Shown here: positions 47,793-64,000 of the stretch, in pieces
Position numbering within the stretch: the stretch's first letter is position 1
How the letters are laid out: every line of letters starts with the position of its first letter
Source: Lates calcarifer
Taxonomy: Eukaryota; Chordata; Actinopteri; Centropomidae
Length of the DNA: 64,000 nt
Assembly (NCBI RefSeq): GCF_001640805.2
Contig: NC_066850.1
Location: forward strand, 16,303,036 to 16,367,035
Direction: 5' to 3'
Program-made: the position numbers and the translations under genes
Notes under the pieces: generated by a model
The model's input: the letters and a program-made list of their open reading frames with translations, nothing else
Told to the model about the DNA's origin: nothing
Databases searched by the model: none

Positions 47793-48695
47793 TTCTTATC
47801 TAGAAGCCACACCAATGATAAAGACTGTTGACTGCTGTTTTAATGCATCAGTTAAAGTCACAGCCTCTATTAGCGATAGTAGCTAACTCAACACCATTAG
47901 TAGCTAACGATGCAACAGAACTTAACATTAAACCAGGAAAAGAATTATCAAACAACTCCGTTAAAAGAGAAATACCGTCAAATGTCTAACACAGCAGCTG
48001 ACTCTGCTCTGTATGAACTTGTATTTTAATCTTACTTGGCTCTTCCACTCACTGTGAGATGCTATGACGAGGTTGACAATCTATAGGCAAACTTGAAAGA
48101 CCATCTGAAGAAAATTCGCGCTAGGCTAAAGCCACACTTCCGACTTACAACTGTCAGACCCTTTCAAAATAAATGTGATCAACGAAGGAAAAAAAAAAAA
48201 ACTTTCTTCGTACAGTAACGAGCAAACCTAAACATCATCACAGTATACAAGTGAAGTACATTTAATCTGATCAACAAAAAAAGCTGTAAATACATGTATT
48301 GACCACGACTAAGACTACCATTCACTGCGACTCGTTTATTCATAGCATAGAAATGTACACTACTTGATTGCACACTTGCTTTTCACATTTAAACATCAAA
48401 TCAAGTAATTTTGAAATTAAGCAAAATAAAATGTTTTTTTTTTATCGACATCGACAAAGTGCGATGAATGATAAATGCTTGTAAAAATGTAAATGTACCT
48501 CTCTAATCATGCATTTCTTCAGGCCCTTTTCATCCACCAGAATTTCAGGTTTTTATTTATTTATCTATTATAACATATCAATCAATCAACAAGTCTTTTT
48601 ACTTAAAAGTTTTATTCTTCTAATAAAATCACTCGCCAAACCCGGCGGACGTTGCGTCATTGGCGACGACACTTCCACATTGTGAGAAAAACAAT
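47793..48695. promoter_or_regulatory. Bidirectional promoter region between phax and pmpcb
   Basis: The 903-bp spacer separates the divergent start codons. At 48,130-48,145 CACTTCCGACT gives an ETS-type site (CGGAAGTG on the minus strand), close to where phax transcription would start if the 5' UTR intron is real. At 48,640-48,672 a compact CpG-rich stretch (CCCGGCGGACGTTGCGTCAT followed by TGGCGACGAC) lies 25-55 bp before the pmpcb ATG and contains a TGACGCAA-like half CRE and an ATTGG (reverse CCAAT) word. No TATA box is apparent, as is common for housekeeping promoters. The middle of the spacer is AT-rich, so two separate core promoters are more likely than one shared core. Confidence 0.55.
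47800..48052 (-). other. phax: Possible 5' UTR intron of phax
   Basis: On the minus strand a good donor (CACA|GTGAGTGG, GT at 48,052-48,051) and an acceptor (GGCTTCTAG, AG at 47,801-47,800) bracket 253 bp just upstream of the phax ATG. Transcript data would be needed to confirm it. Confidence 0.35.
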
Positions 48696-55671
<6,976 letters not shown>

Positions 55672-55760
55672 GGACAGATTACCTCCACACTGTACAGCAT
55701 ATAAACAGAAACACAATATTTAAGTCTCATCTGTAGTATTTTTTTCCTCCTTTAATTTTT

Positions 55761-55766
55761 TTTATT
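55761..55766 (-). terminator. dnajc2: dnajc2 poly(A) signal
   Basis: TTTATT on the plus strand, i.e. AATAAA on the minus strand, 65 bp past the dnajc2 stop (55,832-55,834). It lies only 4 bp from the pmpcb signal, so the two convergent 3' UTRs must overlap. Confidence 0.75.
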
Positions 55767-55770
55767 ATAA

Positions 55771-55776
55771 AATAAA
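55771..55776 (+). terminator. pmpcb: pmpcb poly(A) signal
   Basis: AATAAA 100 bp after the pmpcb stop codon (TGA, 55,669-55,671). A GU-rich stretch at 55,813-55,832 is suitably placed downstream. Confidence 0.8.
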
Positions 55777-55831
55777 GACCAACACAATAATGTTAAAATA
55801 ACACAGATACTATTGTCTTTTGTGGTTCCTG

Positions 55832-58800
55832 TCATTTTTTACTCTTGGCTGCCACTTGTTCCTGAGCAGCTTTCTTGGCTTTAACCATCTCCACCAGTTC
55901 CTGTCAGAGAAATGGAGGCTGTTATTAGAAACCTCCGCTTCTCTCCACAAAACACAAGGCAATTCAACAGCAGCAAACTACCTTATGAGCTCCAATTTGC
56001 CTCAACATGTCTTTAAATCATTTATACAAAACTGTACATTATAAGCGTTATGAAATATTATACTACTATTGGGACTGTGATATGGTCACCTAGGTGTACC
56101 TAATAAATAATACTGAAACATTCACAACATGCCCAGAGTCCAAGAGGAGACTGACCAGCACATCATCTTACCTTGTACCTCTTCATACAGTCTTTCTTGC
56201 TTCGTCCAGGGACAGCAGCGGCGATCTTCTCCCAGCGCTCAGGTGTGCTGACTGGGTAGGTCTTCAGGGCTTGTTCCAGAAGTTTCTGTTCCTCTGTGGT
56301 CCAGGGTGCAGCATTACCATCACTGCCAGAGGCTGAGGAAAGGAAGAGCACACTGTTACACAGCTCCTTCTGACAGTTGACACATATTGATCAGCCAATG
56401 TGAAAATGCTTTGAGGTTTGATTTCTGATGCAGGTTCCAGGAGACAGAAGTGACCAGAGTCAGTAGCATTACATTCACATTGACTGGAGTCACTCACAAT
56501 CAAAGTACAATAGTTGTGCATGCCTTTAAAATAGTTTAAGTTTTAATATAATCACTGCAGTATACAAGTGTAAAAGTTAGCTCTCGAGGAACAAAGATCG
56601 AGGATGAAAGCACAGGTGCCTATTGCTGCTGTGTAGTGGTTATCAGGATTAACAGTAAATGAGACTTTGGATTAATTCCCTAAGTGGTTTCACTCCTTCA
56701 ATTGTAGAAAACAATTACCAATGACAATAACATAGCACCTACAACTCTGATTTACTGTGACTGAACACTGGAACTGTAGTATTTACCCCCTCTGGTGTGT
56801 TTTCAATCTGTTTATCACATGTTCATGCAGTAACACACACACTAAGCAGTGTACAGATGCACTCACCATCAAATCTCTCGGAGGGCACAGCGTTATCTAT
56901 AGAGGGCGGCACTGAAGTGTGTTCCTTCTTGAACTTCTCAAAGGCTTTTTTGTTGATCTCATCTTTCTGTACTGGATCTGAGGACATGACATTAACAGGA
57001 CTCATTAACACTCATTAAATACTGTATGTCACATTTAACTAGAATATTTTATACTAACTTTTACGAATAGTTTTTACATTTTCCTTAGTTTTACTGGTAT
57101 GAAGACATTTCATAATATAATTGCAAAAAGAAAACTGCAATTGCAGTTTAGAAATACAAACTTTTTTTTTTTACTTGCACATTCTTTAACAGCCCATCAA
57201 GAGGTCTTAATTAGCATTAATAAGAAGCATTTTATTAAAAAATAATGAATAAAAAAAACTAAACTTTGGTTATGTTCATTCAAACAATCACTATTAATGA
57301 ATTAAAATATAAGAGAGGAGATGGAAAATTATGTGACTGTGAAGACAGTCTGTGTAAATCTTATTTTCTTCATATCTAATCTCACCTAGTCGTTGTAGAT
57401 TCTTGGCTTTGTTGATGACATCTTTGGCTGTCCTCTTCATGCCGCTGGTAGAGTGCAAGTTCATGTAGTTGGCAATGACTTCCCATCTGGAAGATAAAAA
57501 TGTTATTATATTTCACTATTATTTTATTTGTCTTTTATCAGCATAAATTCTGAATACAGTGCAAAGCATGGCTGCAAGATTAACTGTAATAAAAAGAATC
57601 TCTTTGTATATGCCAACAATTTAGCTGCATTTGAATTAAGAGAAAGATGTACTGTATCACACCAAAGTGTAATTTCTCCCTAAGTTACTTGAACAAATAA
57701 AACAGTTACAGTTACACCACAGGGCAAACAAAAGTAACGAAGGAGAATCTGTTAAATGACAGAAAGAAGGAAGAGAAACAGTCAGACAAAGTTTTGAAGA
57801 AACAAAAAGGGTAATAATGTGAGTATGAATGAAAATCCTAATGGTGGTGATTAGGGAAAAAATAAACTGGAGCAACCCTGGTTGTGACCTACGTGTCCTC
57901 TATTCTACCACCTGCTCCTTTAACCCTGATAGTCTACCTGGCATTGGTTCCAGCAGGGAACAGGTTGACAGCTTTGATGAGCAGCTGGAGGTCATCCTCG
58001 TTCCAGCCCTTCCCTCCAGCTCCCCCTCCTCCGCTGGCCTGGTCGGCGCTGCGAGCCGCCTGCCTTGCCTGAACCTCAGCCTCCCGCTCCCTCTGGCAGC
58101 TGGGCGTTCACCTCCTGCACCTGAGAGAGGGCAAAACAGTTGTGAGGACTACATGTCTTGACATTGGTACACATCCCCATAGAAGTGGTGATCATTCCTG
58201 TGCAGAGTTTATGCTAGACTTTGTCCGTTAATAACAGCGGGGGTAAAACCAAATGTTTAAATAATAAAAGTCTGTATGTTAAAAGGGATAGCTCCGTTAC
58301 TTTTGACTCTGGATCATGTTTTTTGGTATAAATGATTAATAAGGACAAATGTCTTTGGATTCGGTGCAGTATCGATCAGGAAGAGTGAACCTGGAAAACA
58401 CGAACAGCTGCTGCAATGTCACACATGCACATGTCCACATCACGTTTGGTCACTGATTGAGGCCAAGATTGTTATTACAATTATCTGACCACATTATGCA
58501 TATGATTTCTACAGAGATAGGCCTTTTTATTCACCAGACACATCACTTTTTTTTTTTTATCTCAACCAGACTCCATTGACAAAAATGGCCATTTAAGCAG
58601 AACACAGGAGCTGCCTCGATCTGTTAGTTTGCTAGTTATTATGCGGCACATTTACTTCAGCAAATGTGATTACTTCTTCCACAACTGAAAGTCACACAAT
58701 CACACTAACTAACTAACTAACAGATGTGGGCACTGGCATTCCAGCAGCTCCTGTGTTATGCTTGGCAAAAATACTGTTTTTACTGGGAGTCTGGTAGTGA

Positions 58801-61800
58801 TTGCCGGGTTCACTGTTCCTGATAAATAATGCACCAATTCCACAGATTTTTGTCCCTGTCAATCATTTATATGGGAAAACAAGGTCCAGGTTTCAAAATA
58901 CCAGAGTTACCCTTTCAGTTGTCAACAAATTTTATTCATCACACAATAGACTATTTAGGCTGTCATATTTTTAACCAGACATCTTGGCTTGTGATATTAT
59001 GATCTGACAACAACACAGGATGGCGGCTAACGTAAACTCTGTTCCTGTGTGTCTCCTGTATCAGCTATAAAATAAATGAAAAGCAGAAAACAACATATTT
59101 TTACCTCCTTCTCCACGGCTGCCTTACTCTCCTCTTTTGATCCCGAGGCCAGGACTTCATTCAGGGACTGCAGACTGGAAACAGACAAATACCATAACAT
59201 ACTGTTAAACATCTCTTCGGGTTGTCAGGACAGGAGGAGCTTAAGTTTATATAATTACAACTAAGATCATCGTGTGTGCCTGATGTACAGAAACGTATCC
59301 AAAACTATTTTTAAAGAATTAAAATTCATCTAAGTAATGGTCTTGTTGTTGAATGTACCTTGTCAGCTCCAGCCTATCACAGAGCTTCTCCACTTCCTCC
59401 ATCATTTTCACACTGTCAGCTTCATTGTCAGCAAAGTAATTCCAGTTCTGTGAGTGAAGACAGACGTAGAGACAGAAAGCAATATTAACTAAGGCAGATC
59501 CAACATTTCAGATGTCAATTATCTTCACACATCTCCTCTTGTTTCCATGAAACTAACCTTGCAGGTAGTCCTGAGTTTCTGTCTCTCCTTCTTGATGGCC
59601 TTCTTCTGGATCTCCTTCTCTTTCTTTGCCTGCTGGGCCGCCTGCTTGGCCTCCTCTTCCTCCTTCTCCTTTGCCAAACGAGCTGCCTCCAGCTCCGCCT
59701 GCCGGGCCTGTCACACACACACACACACACACCAATTCATAGTTAGGAGATAAAACATTTCCTCATCTTCTAGAACCATGGGAGATCACAGGGGGTGTGC
59801 AGAGCTTTGTCTGCTTGGAGGTTGTGAGGTTATCAAAATTATATTTGTGCATATTGAATTTTAAAAATCCCAATAACACACCCAATTGGATAATCACAAT
59901 TCTGTATAAACCAAACAAAACACATTTTTTGCTCACATTTAAATTCATTAAGCTACTTATTACCAACACCTCTGTGACCTCTGACCTTCTGTTAAGTCCC
60001 ATCAGGTCAGCTAGAGACTACGTGGGTAATTCATCCCTGATTCGATGAATAAAATACCATGTCTGAGAAACGTAAAAGTGCCAATGACTCATCAGTATCA
60101 AAAAAGAAAACAAGACAATATCTCGACAGTTACCTTGATTTTGGTTTTATGGGAGGACAGGACTGTTTTCAGAAAACTGTCCCACACTCTGACAACACTG
60201 TCAAAGACAGAATTGATAAAATGGCTGCAGATTGCATGAGAAGCTTAGGAATGTTCCCTTTGCCATTCAGCTGAATGAAACGACAACAGTGGCAGACGAG
60301 TCTGTGCTCCATCGTCTATGTGCAGTATATTGATGGTGATGACTTTAAATGAGACATTCTTATGTCTACAGATCCAGAAACGACGACGACAACAGGCCGG
60401 GAGATGTTTTTGGCTCCTATCTCTCATCCAACAATCTGCCCTATGAAAACCTGGTTGCATGTTGCACTGACGGGGCCGCAGGCAAAAACAAGGGATTTAA
60501 CAGCCACTTGAAGGAAAAGGCCCTGGGGTGCACAATTTTGCACTGCATGCTACATCGCCAAGTATTGGCCAGTAAAAAACCTTCAGAAGACCTCATTAAC
60601 ACCCTATCAACTGTTGTCAAAGCTGTAAACTTTATTAAAGCTTGCTTCTTCTTTTTGCCTAGCTGTGTGAGGATGGAGCACAGGTGGACAGGAGGACAGT
60701 GCTTGGACGTTTTGTGGAAGTGCAAGAAAAAATAAAAGAATTCTAACAAAATCACAGTCGACCACGGTTTGAACAGCTGACTGATACTGAGCTGACACAT
60801 TCACGTTCTACAATGAGACGATCAAGTGGACACAGGGATCTGAATCACAACCTATCACACCTGACATCGCATCCCTGGTCAGAGGTATGCAAGCCCAAGG
60901 TGGTCATTAGTTTATGACTGGCACAGAGTAGAAAACGTAAGGAATAATTGGTTTATTGCTATGGCTGTTTGTGTCAGAAGCTGTGTTGACATAATGTGCA
61001 TGTGAATATGCAACAGATTTCCCGTTTTAGTTAATTGTCTGAAGGAGATCTATGACAGAGCTGTATGTATCTCTGAAAATATATCTTTATTCCTTATGTA
61101 AGAAGGTATGTGTAGCCAGTCGGTTAATAGGAAACTTTTACTATGAACCTGTAAATAAAAGTTTGTAATGAATCATTTTATTCTTTTGGTGTGTGTGCGG
61201 GCAGGGGTTGGGATTGGGGTTGGTGGGGGACTGGCTTGTCTTGGACACACAAACAAAAAAAAAAAGGTTGGTATTTGATGATATTTTCTTATTGTCTTAA
61301 AGTACTGTTTGTGTGTACACCTGATACATCTTGTTCCTCCTCCACAGAGCTCCATTGTTGTCCAAAGACTATTAAACACACATCACTGAGCCACAGCACT
61401 GCACTGAATGACATGTTCCTGTATTACCATGAACAAACACACTTTAGTTTATCTTGACTTCATCCTACACACACACACCATCCTGCTGCTGGAGATACTC
61501 ACGAGAGAACCAAATATGGAATAATCTACTGCTGTCAATAGCGACCAACAAAGTCACTCTTTCCTCCTGAAACTATATATGTGTGAGCTGTTATTCAGGT
61601 TTAAGGTCTTCAGTAACAGCTTAGTCACATCACTATTTTAACACATACGTCAGCTGGTCTGAGTGCAATGAAAGTACAAAGTACATTTTTGTTCACCTAA
61701 AAAAAGGACTGAAACTAAACTGGAACCACTATTGACCACTATAGACAAAGTTAACAGACATGCGGTGTTGTCGGGTTTTGTGTTTAGAACGACTTTAAGT

Positions 61801-63469
61801 GAGACTTACTCGCTCCTTCTCCTCCTGCTCTCTTTTCTTGGCTTCAGCTTTGGCCTTCTTCTCAGATTCCTTTCTGGCTTTTTCTTCCTCTTTGAATTTC
61901 TTTATTCTAGGGTCACAGCTGTAGGCAGTATCTGCAATGAAACAATACAATTGATCAATCTGACTAAATTCCATCAATGATTTCCTAGGATTTCTGCAGT
62001 GTGCACTATTTTATAGACCAAGACCCGTGTGCAGCTTTTGGGATTTTTAGCCGTTTAATTAAAATCGGTTTCATGAATTCTTGCAGTGTGTGCTGGTTCT
62101 GAAGGACTGTACCAACTAGTGTTCGTATTCTGTTCATCTCCTCCTTCTTCCTCTGAGCTCTGGAGGCTCGATTCTGCTTTTCAATCCACCTCCTCTCATC
62201 TCGACTGCAGGAAATAAGATGTCAGTCAGGCGCTTAACTTATGACACACAACCATTGCTTTGGATGGCAGGGATGTACAGTGGCTCACCATTCAGCCTTT
62301 TCCTTTTCCTCTTCATCCAAGTAGGAGAATTCCCTCCATGAGTCAAAGTTGTACCTTTAACAGTAGAAACAGATAATCAGTTTGTCTTCTCCCCTGACTT
62401 GTTCTTCTGTCTAAAATCAGCATCCCTTGCTAGAGAGTGACCAAAGACTTCTACCACTTACCAAAAAGAGTAAAAATTATCCACTTCTTCAAAAGACGAC
62501 TCCATGGTTCCAAGTTTGGGTACATGCTTTTTGGAAGACCATCTTGCATTTCTCTCAAAAACGGGAGCAAACGCTTCGAAAAAGTTTTCTTTGCCTTCGC
62601 TTTTTGAAGGCACTGCGTTGTCGAAGGTGGGATCTACACTGTCGAAGGCTCTTCTCTTCACAGGATCTGACAGGATTTCTATAGCTGAGGTTTAAACAGT
62701 GACAAAGAGTGACAGTAGATATTAGTTCAGGACTCCACAAATAATCTGTGTTGATAACAATGTGCAGCAGTGTTACATACCTTTAGTTATACAGGTAAAG
62801 TAGTCATTGTCTCCTTCTACAATCTGCTCTCCTGCAGCTTTCCTTTTGTCAGGATGGTGCTTCAACACAATTGCTTTATCTGTTGAGAAACAGCAGAGAA
62901 TGTGACCAAATTCTTCTTAATAAATTAATCCGTAAGTGCTGAAGGAGGAAGCATACTTACGGGCAGCTTTGATCTGTTTCTGTGTGGCTTTATACCTCAA
63001 GTGTGGGAGCCCGAGGACAGAATAGTGATCCTGATTCTGACAAAACGAGACAAGACAAAGGTTAAATAAACTCTGCTTGTATTGACTATATATGAAGTTG
63101 TCTTTAAATGAAACAGTATCACAGGCAAGTTGTTAAAGGGTTTGGTGTTAACATGAGTTTCCAGCTCAGAAACAGAAATATTCTGGTGGGAAAAAAATCA
63201 CTAAATGTAACAAAACCTGTGTTTGTCTGTTTTAACACTAAGCACTAAGTCACACAAGTCTCTGATTTAGACTAATACCTTCCAGTCTTTGGGGTCGAGT
63301 GTCCGGAGCATCGGGTACTCCTCCAGCTGAAACTCCTCATCCTCTGACTCCTCAGATGACACCTCCTCTTCCTCCAGCTCCTGGAAGGAGGCTGACGTAT
63401 TCCTGTTCCTCCTCTTCACAAAAGCCTCAAACCATCGACCCACCGGCTCCACCTGGACCTGCACAGAGG
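55832..63469 (-). CDS. dnajc2: DnaJ homolog subfamily C member 2 (zuotin/MPP11), exons 2-16; 5' end beyond the window; frame break in exon 12
   Basis: J-protein of the ribosome-associated complex (partner HSPA14), also a chromatin factor. Exons (minus, 5' to 3'): 63469-63279, 63036-62961, 62879-62781, 62684-62462, 62354-62289, 62204-62113, 61931-61810, 59707-59558, 59447-59359, 59174-59105, 58120-57938, 57486-57386, 56977-56867, 56332-56172, 55900-55832; all GT-AG with matching phases, about 600 codons (human 621). Order: [19 protein letters not shown] domain with the HPD motif ([12 protein letters not shown]); zuotin-homology region ([34 protein letters not shown]); charged coiled coil (exons 8-9); two SANT/Myb domains ([40 protein letters not shown]). 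It ends KSKK. The start codon and exon 1 are not in the window. One extra base at 58,095-58,096 shifts exon 12 after VQEVNAQL and gives a stop at 58,078-58,076; the frame then resumes as QREREAEVQ. Probably an assembly error. Confidence 0.97.
59712..59732. repeat. dnajc2: (CA)n tract at the 3' splice site of dnajc2 exon 9
   Basis: On the dnajc2 (minus) strand this is a (TG)n run that ends 2 nt before the ACAG acceptor and so takes the place of the polypyrimidine tract. Confidence 0.9.
60059..60745 (+). mobile_element. hAT transposase fossil (ZBED5/SCAND3-like) in dnajc2 intron 8
   Basis: Plus strand, antisense to dnajc2. An ATG frame at 60,059 starts [12 protein letters not shown] and reads [18 protein letters not shown], then [20 protein letters not shown], the typical passage before the catalytic region. 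After a stop and frame changes it continues [26 protein letters not shown] and PETTT, then [20 protein letters not shown] (the CTDGAxxxxGxxxG block with a catalytic-type Asp), then [19 protein letters not shown] and VKAVNFIKA. The BED zinc finger between the start and SDNTV is deleted, and the C-terminal dimerisation region is missing. At least two frameshifts and stops make it inactive. The family call is from remembered motifs. Same type as the fragment at 146-430. Confidence 0.75.
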
Positions 63470-63512
63470 CTGAGGGGGGAGAACGAGATGAACCCCACGT
63501 AGACTGATCCAA

Positions 63513-63693
63513 TCAGGTATTGACAGAAATATATAGAAATGAGGATGACATCATGCACTGAGCAGGACATTAATAATAAACTTGTCGATGTTCTTTGGAA
63601 GACAAATTATGCAATGGAGAGACTGTCTCTAAATTACCTCAAATATTTTTTTCTGGTTATCAGTTTATTAGTAATAGGCAGACCATGGTTTAC

Positions 63694-63725
<32 letters not shown>

Positions 63726-64000
63726 ATTGCTACTTTGTCGTTATATTATTCTGATTCAGACACTTTCTTTATTTCTGAATACAGTTACAGTTTCCTGCTG
63801 GGTTTCTCTACAAGGTGAAATGGTGACAGGTCAGACTATCAAAACGTACAACAGGTGTTCAGACATTATGCAATATCAGTATTAGCTGCCAACTAATAAG
63901 TGTTCAGCTATTGCCATGAGCTAATAAATCACTGCAGCAAGTGCAACCATTAATGAGCAGCAGCTGGGTGACATTATGCAACACAGTTAAAACTATTTGA
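63513..64000. other. dnajc2: dnajc2 intron 1 (partial), with (TA)n
   Basis: AT-rich, CpG-poor sequence without an ATG exon resembling the DNAJC2 N-terminus, so exon 1 lies to the right of the window. A (TA)n run occupies 63,700-63,725. Confidence 0.6.

Noticed and set aside
63470..63512. ATG at 63,512 as the start of dnajc2 (MDQSTWGSS...)
   Set aside because: It lies upstream of a strong acceptor (TTCTCCCCCCTCAG at 63,470) and its peptide does not resemble the family N-terminus. The region is intron; the true first exon is outside the window.

Overview
This window is vertebrate, almost certainly teleost and probably percomorph, nuclear DNA. Three conserved eukaryotic genes lie in the last 18 kb. 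Two of them are split by GT-AG introns, and the intergenic DNA is AT-rich and full of (CA)n, (TA)n and fish-type interspersed repeats. The species cannot be named from the sequence.

Layout. Positions 1-46,400 form a gene-poor region in which I can support no confident protein-coding gene. It holds a decayed hAT transposase piece (146-430), three copies of a tRNA-headed SINE-like repeat (about 2.6, 11.5 and 35.7 kb), LINE-derived fragments, a Tc1-like element split by an L1-like LINE insertion (22,166-24,385), a short interstitial telomere-type repeat (27.88 kb), several percomorph-type dispersed repeats, an unnamed family present at 39.75-40.2 kb and 43.7-44.5 kb, and many microsatellites. 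A CpG-rich TATA-containing block (30.28-30.56 kb) and a weak two-exon candidate (39.17-39.58 kb) are the only non-repeat points of interest there.

Gene cluster. phax (minus, 46,566-47,792, a single uninterrupted coding exon) is head to head with pmpcb (plus, 48,696-55,671, 13 coding exons) across a 0.9 kb CpG-containing spacer. pmpcb is tail to tail with dnajc2 (minus, 63,469-55,832, 15 coding exons visible; the first exon lies beyond the right edge). The pmpcb-dnajc2 pairing matches human 7q22. phax is not their neighbour in human, so that junction is either teleost-specific or due to retroposition. The three are housekeeping genes: snRNA nuclear export, mitochondrial presequence cleavage, and ribosome-associated chaperoning.

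Main oddities. (1) One extra base in pmpcb exon 8 and one in dnajc2 exon 12 each break an otherwise intact frame; assembly error is the simplest explanation. (2) An exact 97-bp copy of the shared pmpcb/dnajc2 3' end, carrying poly(A) signals on both strands, sits in the last pmpcb intron beside a 0.5 kb higher-order TA array. (3) phax lacks introns in its coding region. (4) A (TG)n tract abuts the 3' splice site of dnajc2 exon 9. (5) A hAT transposase fossil lies in the preceding dnajc2 intron.
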